Shown: piece after piece, positions 1 through 11,200 of the stretch | Layout: every line of letters begins with the position of its first letter | Position numbering within the stretch: position 1 is the first letter of the stretch | Origin: Acidobacteriota bacterium | Lineage (GTDB): Bacteria > Acidobacteriota > Terriglobia > Terriglobales > Acidobacteriaceae | Reading direction: 5' to 3' | Length of the DNA: 38,072 nt | Assembly: GCA_019241535.1 (NCBI GenBank) | Contig: JAFAWX010000362.1 | Span: forward strand, 1-38,072 | Program-made: the position numbers and the translations under genes | Notes under the pieces: model-generated | Seen by the model: only the letters and a program-made list of their open reading frames with translations | What the model was told of the DNA's origin: nothing | Databases searched by the model: none

Positions 1-52
1 ACTTTGATTTCCGGAATTGCCCACAGGCGCTCGGGTGTGTTACAAGCCTGAC

Positions 53-877
53 ATGCGTAGATGGATGCGTGACAAGCTGAAACAACGCAGCAAGAAATCA
101 GCTGAAGACAGCGGTCCGGCGCCTCTGCAGCCGGCCTATTTCAACCCTGAAGCCGGCGACCCGACCGCAGACAGCAGCTCCGCTGAACCGGCTCCGGAAG
201 CCAGCACGCCAATTGACGAGCCGGCCGCCGCAGCAGTGCCGTCAGCAGAGAAGACCCAGGACGGTGCACCACCCGCACCCGTTAGCGAGCCGCCGACTGT
301 GAGGCGGCCGCGCCGTCGCCGTGGCCGGGGAGGACGCGGCAGAAGAAGTTCCGGGCAGCCGGCTCCCGCCCCCCCGGTTTCTTCCGCTTCTGCCACGGTC
401 GTCCAGCCATCGATCTCCAAGGGAGTTGTTGTTCTTGCCGTCGGGCTTCCGGGATCGGGCAAGAGCTCTTGGTTCAAGCGCCACAACATCAATCCTCTCT
501 CGAGTGATCTCGTCCGCGCGCTGCTCTTCGATGATCCCAACGAACAGCGCTTCCAGGAGCTGGTTTTTTCCAATCTACGTTCCATGCTGCGGGCCCGCCT
601 GATCGCGCGCCGCCCCTTGAACTACGTGGACGCCACCAATCTCACCGCCCATGACCGCCACAGTTGGATCAAGCTGGCCAAAGACCTGGGTTATGAGGTT
701 CAGGCCGTGTATTTCGATGTTCCGCTGGAGGTCTGCCTGGCCCGGAATCAGCGGCGGCAGCGGGTGGTATCGGAGGATGTGATGCGCAGAATGGCGGACA
801 AGCTGAAGCCGCCGGCCTTTGAAGAGGGTTTCTCGAAAATCACCGTGGTCCGGGTCAAGCAGAGAGAGGAATTCTGA
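53..877 (+). CDS. P-loop (polynucleotide-kinase-like) ATP-binding protein with disordered N-terminus
   Basis: The C-terminal half is a P-loop kinase domain of the AAA_33/zeta-toxin/polynucleotide-kinase type. The Walker A motif GLPGSGKS lies at about residues 131-138 counted from the ATG at 53, followed by an SSDxVR segment and an Arg-rich lid (RNQRRQRVV). The first ~120 residues are Pro/Ala/Ser-rich and look disordered, with a dense arginine tract (RRPRRRRGRGGRGRR) that could bind nucleic acid. An in-frame TTG at 17 would add 12 residues; the ATG at 53 is preferred because it opens a basic segment, but the window edge is close and the choice is open. The gene converges on the isochorismatase gene. 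ATP binding is well supported; the substrate is unknown. Confidence 0.75.
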   Translation: MRRWMRDKLKQRSKKSAEDSGPAPLQPAYFNPEAGDPTADSSSAEPAPEASTPIDEPAAAAVPSAEKTQDGAPPAPVSEPPTVRRPRRRRGRGGRGRRSSGQPAPAPPVSSASATVVQPSISKGVVVLAVGLPGSGKSSWFKRHNINPLSSDLVRALLFDDPNEQRFQELVFSNLRSMLRARLIARRPLNYVDATNLTAHDRHSWIKLAKDLGYEVQAVYFDVPLEVCLARNQRRQRVVSEDVMRRMADKLKPPAFEEGFSKITVVRVKQREEF

Positions 878-917
878 AGGTTGGTCCGTTGCCGTACCTT
901 CTCGGAGGCGACTGCAG

Positions 918-1532
918 TCATTTCAAATAAGGCAGCATCTGTTTAAAAGCTTCCGTACCGGACGAGCCCAGCAGTTCGTAAATGATGGCTTCGGTCGAAG
1001 AAATCACTGCCCCTGCCGCCCGCATCCGTTCGAGTCCTATCCTCCAGTTCAACTCCGTTCGCGAGCCGATTGCGTCGGAGGCCACCTGTACGAAATAGCC
1101 TTCGCGCAAAGCCGCGAGCGCTGTCTGCATGACGCAGATGTGGCTCTCCATTCCGCACAGAAGCACTGTCGTCTTTAGTCCGGGAAGGCCTTTGAGCTGC
1201 GAGCGAAATCGCTCACTGCCGAAACAGGAGAACGCCTGCTTGTCTACGGCGGCTTGCGGCAGAAGTGACTTGACCTCGGAGACTGTCTCGCCTAATCCTT
1301 TCGCGTATTGGGTGGTCGCGAGCGTAGGAATTCCGAGAAGCCCGGCCAGCCGCAACAGCAACTGCACATTTTTCAGGAGCCGCTCTTTCTCAAAGATGGG
1401 CGGCAGGAGCTTCTCCTGGATATCGATGACCAGCAGGGCGCATTCTGACGGCTCGAGCTGTCGGCGGGCTTGATCCGCCATTTCGGCTTCGGAGACCGAG
1501 ACGGGAACGAGGTCGCGACCAGCGGCAGACAT
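918..1532 (-). CDS. Isochorismatase-family cysteine hydrolase
   Basis: A 204-residue protein of the isochorismatase-like (cysteine hydrolase) fold. The catalytic triad of the family is visible: D37 in LLVIDIQEKL, K98 in VDKQAFSCF and C133 in GMESHICVMQT. The ESHxCV context is typical of the nicotinamidase/YcaC-like branch, so amide or related bond hydrolysis is likely, but the substrate cannot be read from the sequence. The first ~28 residues precede the fold and a second ATG (MADQ) lies at about 1481, so the start is uncertain. It lies 76 bp downstream of the hydroxyacid dehydrogenase on the same strand and is probably the last gene of the eno-gpmI unit. Confidence 0.85.
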   Translation of the reverse strand: MSAAGRDLVPVSVSEAEMADQARRQLEPSECALLVIDIQEKLLPPIFEKERLLKNVQLLLRLAGLLGIPTLATTQYAKGLGETVSEVKSLLPQAAVDKQAFSCFGSERFRSQLKGLPGLKTTVLLCGMESHICVMQTALAALREGYFVQVASDAIGSRTELNWRIGLERMRAAGAVISSTEAIIYELLGSSGTEAFKQMLPYLK

Positions 1533-1608
1533 TGCCCCTATTGTAATCGCGCCTACGAGACACGTCGGAAAATTCGCCGTACCCAGCCGGCGAAACGGAA
1601 TGGCGGGC

Positions 1609-2622
1609 TCAATAGCCCTGGTGCTTGTCGATGACGGCGAGCATGGGCTGCCCGTTCAGGAAACGCCGCAGGTTTTCTGAAAACAGCGAGTAGTGCCGCT
1701 CCCAAAGTCTTTCGGTCATGCCGGCAATGTGAGGTGTAATGAGAAGATTGTTCAACTCCCAGAGCGGCGAATTTGCCGGCAGGGGTTCGCTTTCAAAGAC
1801 ATCGAGCGCCGCAGCAGCGATCCTGCGCTTGCTGAGAGCGTCGATCAGAGCGGCATCATCGATAAGTGGCCCGCGGCCAACGTTGATAAGACAGGCCCAG
1901 GCCTTCATCTTTGAGAGCTGCTCGACGCCTATCAGTCGGTTCGTCCGGGGAGTGAGCGGCGGCGACAAGACCACGTAGTCCGAACGGGCGAGCATAGCAT
2001 CAAGCTGCGAAGAGGGCAGCACTTGCTCGACGTATTCGGGCTTTTCTCTCCCTGGATGCTCGCGAACGGCTACAACCTGCATGCCCATGGCAAAGGCGCG
2101 TTTTGCCACGTTGGTTCCAATGCTTCCCAGGCCTACCAAGCCGAGAGTGGCTCCGGCGATCTCTCGTGGGCCGGGAGCCTCGGCCCATAGGATCTCTTGT
2201 GCCCAAACGTGTTTTTGCTGATAGCGGACAGCCTCGGGAATCTTTTTGGCCAAAGCTAAAATCAGCCCCAGCACGTGCTCAGCCACTACCGGGCCATGGA
2301 CATCGCGGGCGTTCGTGACGATCACATCACTGTCGACCAGTTCAGGAAACATGAGCTGATGGACGGCGGCAGCCGGAGAATGGATCCAGCGTAGCCGGCG
2401 CGCCTGGCGAAACTGCTCCGGACGAAGCGACAACGTGAAGGCAATGTCCGCATCGGGTAGTTCCTTTTCGAGGCCGTCATAACCGGTGAGGCGCACAACC
2501 TCAAGTTGCGGGAAGTTTGCGCGGATACGGTCGCCAAACCACTCCGGGGCAATCCAGAGGTCCAGTCTGTGGTAGGTGACAACCAGGAGCTTCTTTACGC
2601 TTTCCTTCGAAAGTCCAGTCAT
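1609..2622 (-). CDS. D-2-hydroxyacid dehydrogenase (NAD-binding)
   Basis: A 337-residue member of the D-isomer-specific 2-hydroxyacid dehydrogenase family, which interconverts 2-oxoacids and D-2-hydroxyacids with NAD(P)H. The Rossmann motif GLVGLGSIG lies at residues 161-169. The catalytic residues are present: R250 in NVGRGPLID, a Glu in DVFESEP (residues 274-280) and H298 in ITPHIAG. Length fits the family. It resembles the stand-alone phosphoglycerate dehydrogenase-like or glyoxylate/hydroxypyruvate reductase-like group, not full SerA, since no ACT domain follows. Its position after gpmI and eno suggests cotranscription with lower glycolysis, but the physiological substrate is not determined. 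Confidence 0.87.
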   Translation of the reverse strand: MTGLSKESVKKLLVVTYHRLDLWIAPEWFGDRIRANFPQLEVVRLTGYDGLEKELPDADIAFTLSLRPEQFRQARRLRWIHSPAAAVHQLMFPELVDSDVIVTNARDVHGPVVAEHVLGLILALAKKIPEAVRYQQKHVWAQEILWAEAPGPREIAGATLGLVGLGSIGTNVAKRAFAMGMQVVAVREHPGREKPEYVEQVLPSSQLDAMLARSDYVVLSPPLTPRTNRLIGVEQLSKMKAWACLINVGRGPLIDDAALIDALSKRRIAAAALDVFESEPLPANSPLWELNNLLITPHIAGMTERLWERHYSLFSENLRRFLNGQPMLAVIDKHQGY

Positions 2623-2746
2623 GAGCTGATCAGGTAAAGGTAGACTTCGCCCGCCGGAGAAATCTGAGCGGCAGCCAACACTACAGCGTACCTGGCTCGC
2701 CTCTCTCCACAGGCGGCAGAATGATGCGCCACGGCCCGAGGTATTC

Positions 2747-4357
2747 TTAGCTACTCGTTTTCACAAGCAGGTCGCTGCCCGTCATTTCATTGGGCTCCGG
2801 AATACCGAGCATGGCGAGGATGGTAGGGGAAATATCCCTCAGCGACCCGCCAGGCTTCAGAGTGAACTGGCGCGAATTCTCGGCCACCACGATAAAAGGC
2901 ACGGGATTGGTGGTGTGTGCCGTATGGGGACCGCCGGTTACAGGATCGATCATCATCTCGGCATTGCCATGATCGGCGGTGATCAGCATGGCTCCGCCGC
3001 AGGAGCGAACTGCCTGCTCGATGCGGGCCAGGCAGGCATCAACGGTTTCAACCGCTTTGACGGTTGGCTCGATCTTCCCGGAATGCCCGACCATGTCGGC
3101 ATTGGCGAAATTCACGATGATGAGATCAAAGGCACTGTCGCCGACTGCTTTGACCACTGTATCGGTGATGCCTGAGGCGCTCATTTCCGGCTTCAAGTCG
3201 TAGGTCGTCACTTTCGGCGAGGGCACCAGTACCCGCTCTTCTCCCGGAAAAGGCTGCTCCACTCCTCCATTAAAGAAGTAGGTAACGTGTGCATACTTCT
3301 CGGTTTCGGCAACCCGCAAATTGCGCATATTCATCCCCCCGATCACGTTGGCCAGGATATTTTCGAGCGACTCCGGGGGGATGACCACCGGTAAGGCGAA
3401 TTTCTTGTCATATTGCGTCATGCAAACGTAACCCAGGTTCCGCGGCACGCGATCGCGCGTTATCATCGCGTCAAGATCGGCCGCGCCCGGCAAGTCGCTT
3501 CCCTGATGTTCATTCAAGCCGCTGTTGCGGGTGAGCGCACGAGTTATCTGGCGAACCCGATCCGCCCGGAAATTGAAGCAAATGCAGGAATCGTCGTCCC
3601 GAATGGGACCTACCGGGCGGCCATTGACGTCGGTCAATACAAACGGCACGATGAACTCATCCGTGACCCCCTTGTTGTAGAACTCCTTCACTCCCTGAAC
3701 TGGATCGCGGTATTTCCCTCCTTCGGCTTCGCCGAAAACCATGGCACCGTAGGCTTTGGCAATGCGCTCCCAGCGGCGGTCACGGTCCATGGCGTAGTAG
3801 CGGCCGTTCACGGTGGCGATTTTCCCCGTGTTGTACTGGCGCATCACCGCCTGAAGCTGCTCAAGATATCCGGCTCCGTTTGTGGGCAACGTGTCGCGCC
3901 CGTCCATGAAAGCATGCACGAACACCCTCTCGACCTGGTTTTGCCTTGCCATCTCGATCAGCGCGTGCAGATGGCTCTGATAGGAGTGGACGCCTCCGTC
4001 AGAAACCAGGCCTAATAAGTGCAGCTGCCTGTCGCCCTGGCGGGCGTTCTTGATGGCACTCAGCAGTACCGGATTTCGAAAGAACTCACCGCTCGTGATC
4101 ATCTGCTCGATGCGGGTTGAATCCATGTGCACGATGCGGCCGGCGCCGATATTCAGGTGTCCAACTTCGCTATTGCCCATTTGCCCTTCAGGCAGGCCCA
4201 CATACGGTCCGCTGGTGTGAATGAGCGTGTTGGGGTGGTCGCGCAACAGGCGGTCATAGGTCGGCTTGCGCGCCAATGCAATGGCATTAGCCTGGGTCTC
4301 GGGGCGATAGCCCCAGCCGTCGAGAATGATCAGAACCACCGGTTTAGGGCGAGACAA
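2747..4357 (-). CDS. gpmI: 2,3-bisphosphoglycerate-independent phosphoglycerate mutase
   Basis: Interconverts 3- and 2-phosphoglycerate through a phosphoserine intermediate. The 536-residue length is normal for iPGM. The alkaline-phosphatase-like metal site begins with D13 (ILDGWGYR); the nucleophile is S63 in [13 protein letters not shown]; the phosphotransferase insert carries HAFMDGRDT; and the C-terminal metal residues are in [11 protein letters not shown]. The gene lies 103 bp downstream of eno on the same strand, so consecutive glycolytic steps are encoded together. Cytosolic enzyme; expected to need manganese or similar divalent metal from family knowledge. Confidence 0.96.
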   Translation of the reverse strand: MSRPKPVVLIILDGWGYRPETQANAIALARKPTYDRLLRDHPNTLIHTSGPYVGLPEGQMGNSEVGHLNIGAGRIVHMDSTRIEQMITSGEFFRNPVLLSAIKNARQGDRQLHLLGLVSDGGVHSYQSHLHALIEMARQNQVERVFVHAFMDGRDTLPTNGAGYLEQLQAVMRQYNTGKIATVNGRYYAMDRDRRWERIAKAYGAMVFGEAEGGKYRDPVQGVKEFYNKGVTDEFIVPFVLTDVNGRPVGPIRDDDSCICFNFRADRVRQITRALTRNSGLNEHQGSDLPGAADLDAMITRDRVPRNLGYVCMTQYDKKFALPVVIPPESLENILANVIGGMNMRNLRVAETEKYAHVTYFFNGGVEQPFPGEERVLVPSPKVTTYDLKPEMSASGITDTVVKAVGDSAFDLIIVNFANADMVGHSGKIEPTVKAVETVDACLARIEQAVRSCGGAMLITADHGNAEMMIDPVTGGPHTAHTTNPVPFIVVAENSRQFTLKPGGSLRDISPTILAMLGIPEPNEMTGSDLLVKTSS

Positions 4358-4460
4358 GATCGATCTCCTCTGCTCAGTAGTGGAAATCCTGCTGTCTCCA
4401 GCTTCGATTGAGAGAATCTCCTGGCCTTCGGCAAAAGGCTGTTTATCGGCGTAGTTCGGC

Positions 4461-5786
<1,326 letters not shown>

Positions 5787-5938
5787 CTACGGTATTTTGA
5801 AACCATGCTCGATGACCGCTGGACCCGCTCGGTTCTAATAACCACACGCGTCAGCCGTCTCGTTGCCCGGCAGCGGTTGGGAACCTATTTGAAACGTCGG
5901 ATTATAAACGATGAGCCATCCGCGACTCTGAGCGAGTC

Positions 5939-6448
5939 ATGAAGAACACAACCGACACACTCGTCATTGGCTCAACCGCACCCGCGTTCCAGCTGGGCGC
6001 AGCTAACAGTTATGACCGGCTGTCGCTCTCGCAGCTGATCTCCTGCGGTCCGCTGATCGTAGAGTTCCTACGCGGCACCTGGTGACCCAACTGCCGCAAG
6101 CGCATGGCTCAGGTTGAGTCACGAAAAGACGAAATCCGACAACTCGGTGGACAGCTCGTGTACATCGCCGCAGAAAAAAGAAACGGCATATGGAAGCCTG
6201 AGAAATACCTTCGCGCCCACCCTGTGTCGTTTCCATTCCTGCTCGACGAAGATCGTTCCGTCGCTAAGGCGTATGGTCTTTATCACCGGCTGGCGCATGA
6301 CGCCTTCAAAATCGCCTATCCGGCAACCCTGGTCATCACTCAAGACCAGCGAATCGAATTCATCTATCGGGGAGCGAGCCAGACAGATCGAGCAGCCCTT
6401 GAAGAAGTCATGAGCGTCCTCCGCAAACTCAAGTCCGACGCTGGTTGA
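5939..6448 (+). CDS. Predicted selenoprotein: peroxiredoxin-like (AhpC/TSA) protein with Sec at the catalytic position (UxxC)
   Basis: Reading through one in-frame TGA (6083-6085) gives a 169-residue thioredoxin-fold protein of the AhpC/TSA class. Sequence before the stop ends VEFLRGTW and after it runs PNCRKRMAQ, so the TGA occupies the first cysteine of the family motif RGxWCPxC (residue 49, with C52 as partner: U-P-N-C). Upstream residues (IGSTAPAFQLG) and downstream ones (FPFLLDEDRSVAKAYG, then PATLVITQD) are normal peroxiredoxin landmarks on both sides of the TGA. No other stop occurs in frame. A SECIS-like hairpin lies at 6105-6121. The role would be peroxide or thiol-disulfide chemistry in the cytosol, since no signal peptide is seen. 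The start ATG at 5939 has only a weak ribosome site. A conventional call would start at the internal ATG 6104 and lose the active site. The alternative is a pseudogene or sequencing error. Confidence 0.8.
6105..6121 (+). promoter_or_regulatory. Candidate bacterial SECIS element of the peroxiredoxin-like gene
   Basis: Positions 6105-6111 (TGGCTCA) pair with 6115-6121 (TGAGTCA) in a 7-bp stem that has one G-U wobble and a GGT loop at 6112-6114. Twenty-six nucleotides separate the TGA from the loop. Bacterial SECIS elements as generally described have a stem soon after the UGA and a short apical loop with G in the first two positions, about 16-37 nt from the UGA; E. coli fdhF also has GGU in its loop. 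The fit was found by eye; no folding energy was calculated. Confidence 0.6.
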
Positions 6449-6631
6449 ACCTAGGAACAGGTCGGAGAGCCGGCGCCTGATCGCCGGTTTGGGGCGAGGA
6501 TGTGAAATCGAATACCCGGTTCCGCCCTGTTCGAGTGCCAAGCCGCGCGAGGCGTGCAGAACCGCATCAATGAGCAGAATCCTGAGACTCATTCTTAACT
6601 GCTACAATTGCCGTCGGTTCCCCCAAAGCCC

Positions 6632-7129
6632 ATGAAGTGCCCATTTTGCGGCCATGCCAACGACAAAGTAGTGGATTCGCGCGAGAGCAAGGAGGCCGAT
6701 TCCATTCGCCGAAGGCGTGAGTGCCTGAAGTGTGAAAAGCGCTTTACAACCTACGAACGGATTGATGAGATTCCTTACATGGTGGTCAAAAAAGATGGGA
6801 GACGGGAGAAATTCGACCGCCAGAAGGTCTTGAATGGATTACTGCGGGCCTGCGAAAAACGTCCTGTGCCGATCAGCAAACTCGAGCAGATCGTCAACGA
6901 AGCGGAAACTTTTGTCATCGAGTCTCCGGAACGCGAGCGCAAGACCAGCGAAGTCGGGGAGCTCATCATGAACCGGTTGCGCCGCTATGACAAGGTGGCA
7001 TACGTGAGGTTCGCCTCGGTGTATCTGGACTTCAAAGATGTTCAGGAGTTCATGACCGAATTGAAAGACTTGCTGAAGACGAAGGAGCCAGCAGAGACCC
7101 AGACAAAAGGCGCGGCCAAGCCGATGTAA
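6632..7129 (+). CDS. nrdR: Transcriptional repressor NrdR
   Basis: NrdR represses ribonucleotide reductase genes by sensing ATP/dATP. The zinc ribbon is formed by C3, C6, C31 and C34 (MKCPFCGH and CLKCEKRF), followed by the ATP-cone with VVKKDGRREKFD and KVAYVRFASVYLDF. The ATG at 6632 is chosen because the family begins with MKCPFC; an upstream in-frame TTG at 6608 would add eight unconserved residues. The 165-residue length includes a short extra C-terminal tail (KEPAETQTKGAAKPM). No nrd gene is nearby; the isocitrate dehydrogenase follows after 37 bp. Confidence 0.95.
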   Translation: MKCPFCGHANDKVVDSRESKEADSIRRRRECLKCEKRFTTYERIDEIPYMVVKKDGRREKFDRQKVLNGLLRACEKRPVPISKLEQIVNEAETFVIESPERERKTSEVGELIMNRLRRYDKVAYVRFASVYLDFKDVQEFMTELKDLLKTKEPAETQTKGAAKPM

Positions 7130-7166
7130 AGCGGGCCGGCGGCTCGAGCTTCCAGCAGCCATCCGA

Positions 7167-8186
7167 ATGACTCACAAAATTACACTTATTCCCGGCGACG
7201 GGATTGGGCCGGAGGTAATGAACGCGGTAACTCGCATCCTGGACGCGAGCGGAGTGAAGTTCGAGTGGGAAACGGTGCTGGCCGGGGCTGAAGCATATGA
7301 GAAATATCGCGAATACGTACCCAAAGCACTCACCGAGTCTGTCGAGCGCACGCGCGTGGCACTTAAGGGCCCGATTACCACCCCCATAGGCGGCGGTTTT
7401 GCCAGCATCAACGTGCAGCTCAGAAAGCAGTTCGATCTATACGCGAATTTTCGCCCGGTCAGCAACCTGCCGCACATCCCGACCCGGTATCCGGATATCG
7501 ATTTAGTCGTTATTCGGGAAAATACCGAGGGCCTTTATTCTGGTCTCGAGCATGAAGTTGTACCCGGCGTGGTCGAGAGCCTCAAGGTCATGACCGAGAA
7601 GGCGTGCACGCGCATCGCGCGCTTTGCCTTTGAATATGCGCGCCGCAAGCAGCGCAAGAAAGTTCACGCCGTCCACAAGGCCAATATCATGAAGCTATCC
7701 GACGGCCTCTTTCTGCGCTGCTCGCGCAACGTGGCCAAGGAGTATCCCGAGATCACCTATGGGGAGCACATCGTCGACAATACCTGCATGCAGCTGGTCA
7801 TGAACCCTTACCAGTATGACATGTTGGTGATGGAGAACCTTTACGGTGACATCATTTCCGACCTGTGCGCCGGACTGGTAGGCGGCCTGGGTCTGGTGCC
7901 GAGCGCCAATCTGGGCGATCAGGGCGCGATCTTCGAAGCCGTTCACGGCTCTGCCCCGGACATTGCGGGCAGGAATCTGGCGAACCCGACCGCCCTGTTG
8001 CGTTCGGCGCTCTTGATGCTGAACCACATTGGGGAGCCAGACGCTGCCAACAATATTCAAAGTGCTCTCGAAGAGATCTACCGCCACCGTGACCAGTTAA
8101 CCCGGGATGTTGGCGGGAAAGCCGGTACTTCAGAGTTTGCCGATGCGGTTATTCAGACCATGCAAAGCGGATCGACGGTCGAGTAA
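7167..8186 (+). CDS. NAD-type isocitrate dehydrogenase (isocitrate/isopropylmalate dehydrogenase family)
   Basis: A 339-residue beta-decarboxylating dehydrogenase. Family landmarks are IPGDGIGPEV at the N-terminus, the substrate loop VVIRENTEGLYSGLEH, KANIMKLSDGLF, the metal-binding segment NLYGDIISDLCAGLVGGLGLVPSANLG, and VHGSAPDIAGRNLANPTA. The short length and the RENTEGLYSG loop fit the NAD-dependent isocitrate dehydrogenase branch better than LeuB, but homoisocitrate or isopropylmalate use cannot be excluded by eye. It probably feeds the TCA cycle. It ends facing the TonB receptor gene, with a hairpin between them. Confidence 0.88.
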   Translation: MTHKITLIPGDGIGPEVMNAVTRILDASGVKFEWETVLAGAEAYEKYREYVPKALTESVERTRVALKGPITTPIGGGFASINVQLRKQFDLYANFRPVSNLPHIPTRYPDIDLVVIRENTEGLYSGLEHEVVPGVVESLKVMTEKACTRIARFAFEYARRKQRKKVHAVHKANIMKLSDGLFLRCSRNVAKEYPEITYGEHIVDNTCMQLVMNPYQYDMLVMENLYGDIISDLCAGLVGGLGLVPSANLGDQGAIFEAVHGSAPDIAGRNLANPTALLRSALLMLNHIGEPDAANNIQSALEEIYRHRDQLTRDVGGKAGTSEFADAVIQTMQSGSTVE

Positions 8187-8239
8187 CCTCCCCGTGGCCC
8201 CGGCAATTTCGATCGCCAGCTTCCTTCCTGCAGCTAGCC

Positions 8240-8265
8240 ACGGCCCCTAAAAAATCTAGGGCCGT
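8240..8265. terminator. Possible hairpin terminator between convergent genes
   Basis: An inverted repeat ACGGCCC (8240-8246) / GGGCCGT (8259-8265) sits between the convergent dehydrogenase and TonB receptor genes. The loop is A-rich and there is no long T tract after either arm, so it is at best a weak or bidirectional terminator. Confidence 0.35.
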
Positions 8266-8280
8266 CGCCGCTCGTGCAGA

Positions 8281-11200
8281 TCAGTACAGAAACTTCAAAG
8301 CAAACTGCACCAGCCGTGGCGGCAGGGCTGCCTGAATTTGGTTGAAGGTGGGAGAACTGATGTCGCTATCCGGCAGTCGGAAATTCGTGTGATTTAGCAG
8401 GTTGAATAACTCGGCGCGGAACTGCAATTGCTTGCCTTCAGCCACGCGAATGTTTCTGAATGCGGAGAAGTCCCAGTCTGCGTACCCAGGTCCAATAGCG
8501 ATGTTGCGGCCTGCCGTGCCGAATTGCTGCACCGGAGAATTCGGGTCTTGGGTGATAGCCTGAAATGCGGCTGCGTTGAGCCATGCGTTTGCCGAGCGCG
8601 GTCCGGCGTTCGGGTTCTGGCCGGGAACCAGGTTGGGGCGATTAGCAGAAAACCCCGTGATTTCGGGCGCGCCGCCTTGCACGGAAACGTCATGGGAATC
8701 AAACACCGTAAATGGTGTACCGCTCATCACGCTGGCGATTCCGTTCAACTGCCAGCCGCCGAGAAGTTTCTGATGCCAACCTTCTGAATGCTTCCAGAAA
8801 GGCAGCTCCCACTGGTAGCTGAACACGAAACGATGACGCGCATCGAAAAGTGAAAGTCCGCGCTCCGCCGCCAGATTAAACGGATTCTGGGCCAGGTCAT
8901 TCTCGCCGGCCACCGGCTTCGCCGCCGATCCGGTCATATTGAAGGACGAGGCGTCGTCGATCGTCTTTGAAAAGGTGTACGACGCCAGAAAAGATACGCC
9001 GTGGCTGAATCGCTTGCGCAGGCTCGTTTCAAGCGCATTGTAGGCTGAATTCGCGATGCCTGCGATTAATCCCATAGAAGAGTACACGCAGGGAGGGCTG
9101 TTTGCCGCCAGCGTACACCCCGAGTACAACCGGCGTTGATCCGCATTGCCCGAGGTCGAGTTCGGCTGGCCAGTCGCCGGATCAAAGCCAGGAACGTAGA
9201 TCGCCGGGTTGCCTTCGATGAATCGGGGTAGCTTGGTTCCCTTCGTGCCTACATACCCAACTTCGAGCAGGACATCGGAGCCGAACGATCGCTGAATGTT
9301 CAGGTCCCAATCCTGGGTATAGGGCAGGGGCAGGTTCGGGGTGACGGTAAGATTCGTCAGAGGTTCGGCAAACTGGCCGGCAATCGGCGGATTGCCGTTA
9401 AAAGGGTCGGAAAAGTTGAAGAACGGCGACGGCCCGAGCTGGGGAGTCTGCAGGTAGGGAGGCGCACTGATCGGAGATTGCAGAGGCCCGCCCTGTCCGG
9501 TGTAGTAGGGCTCGTAGTAAATTCCGTAAGCGGAAGTCACCAGCCACTTCGCCGCGCCGGTGGGATCCCAGGCGATACCAACGCGCGGCGCGAATCCCTT
9601 CTTGAATGTGGGAATCAAGCCAGCCGGCACGCCTTTGTCACCGGGATAGAGCAGGCCTGTCGGGGCGTTGGGCACAACCGTTGACTGCCGCCCGGGAATC
9701 CACAAAGTTTGGCGATTGTGAATCTCCGTGTAGGGGAATGGCAATTCGTAACGCAATCCTGCGTTCAGCGTGAGTCGTCGATTGAGCTTGTATGTATCTT
9801 GCGCATATCCGTTGAGGGCATTGCCGCGAATACCCCGGCTGAAATCGCCCCGGCCCTGAAGAAATACAACCGGCACTCCCCACAAGAAGCTGGCAAACGA
9901 ATTGGTCACGGGAAATGGCACAAACACAAAGAATCCATTGGTGGCAATGCCTTGCAAGGCACTAACCTCGAGATGCTGATATCCCCCGCCGAATTTAAAC
10001 TCATGGGCACCGTGCACCCAGCTGAGCGCGCCGGAATAATCGAAGACGTTCTCATAGGTGTCGCGCGGGCCGGTAATCGGATCGCCGACACTGGTATAGC
10101 CGTTTACTTGAATGAATGGTGGTCCTGCGGCACTGGCCAGGCTGGGTGAATAGGTGAATCCAAGGCTTTGAAGAGAGGTGTGATTGAGGTGCTCGTCAAA
10201 TAGGAACTTGTTGCGCAAATACGAGACGCGAAAAACACCGATCACGACCGGAGAAAAAATGTGCGTCTCCTGCCCGACAAAGTTCTGCGCGCGATGGTCT
10301 TCTCCGACGGGATAGCCGGGAACGCTTGCCCCTGCCGTGGATAGCGGGTCGAAGCGGTTGACGTTGTTGAACATGTAGCGGAAGTTGAGGGTATCCGCCG
10401 AGCTCAGGTAGTGGTCAACTCGCAGACCGAACTGATTGCGGTCATCGCGTCGAGTTCCCGTCGAGAGAAATCCATTTGTGCCGAGATCGGGCACCGGGAA
10501 CAAACTGAGTAGACTTGCTGACAATGCATTCTGGGCCAGGGGATTAGCCGGGTTCGGTGCCGGCATGCGGTTGAATGGGTAGGGTTGGCGGAAAAACACA
10601 TTGAAGAGCTGATGAGCTGGGTTGGGACAGAAGCCGGTCGTGGGGTCAATTCCCTCCGTGCACATGGCGGAGAAATCGCCTTGGCGCTCAGCTATTGAAG
10701 GGACGGTGCTGATGAAACTGGTGCCCGTGCGGTTGCGGAACCCCTCATAAAATCCGAAGAAGAACGTCTTCTCTCGGCGTACCGGTCCGCCTATGCTCCC
10801 GCCAAACTGATTTTGTTTCAGAGGCTCAACCTTCGTATCCGGAAAGGGAGTTGCATCGAGAGCGTCATTGCGCAGGAATTCCCAAAGCGCTCCATGGAAA
10901 TTGTTCGATCCTGACCGGGTGATGATGTTGGTGGTCGAGCCCAGATTGTGCCCGAATTCGGCACTGGAGTTGTGGGTAAGGATTCTGAACTCCTCAATGG
11001 CATCAATCGGCGGCTGCAGCACGAATCCGCCGTCCACGCCATTGAAGTTGTTTGCGCCATCAATGAGGAAATTGTTCGACTCCGGACGCTGACCGTTGAC
11101 CGCATATCCCTGCTGCTCGCGCAAGGAGCCGCCCGCCTCCAAAAGACCCGGGGTAAGAGGCACAACCCCTGGTTGCAGCAGCCCGAGCTGAGCAAAATCC

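Noticed and set aside
3413-4015. 200-codon plus-strand ORF within gpmI
   Set aside because: Antisense shadow; the gpmI product is complete with its active-site residues.
5889-5908. TTGAAA and TATAAA as a promoter for the peroxiredoxin-like gene
   Set aside because: The spacer is only 8 nt, far from the usual 17.
6104-6448. Independent 114-residue ORF starting at internal ATG of the peroxiredoxin-like gene
   Set aside because: It starts inside the active-site helix and would lack the catalytic residue; upstream residues in the same frame continue the family.
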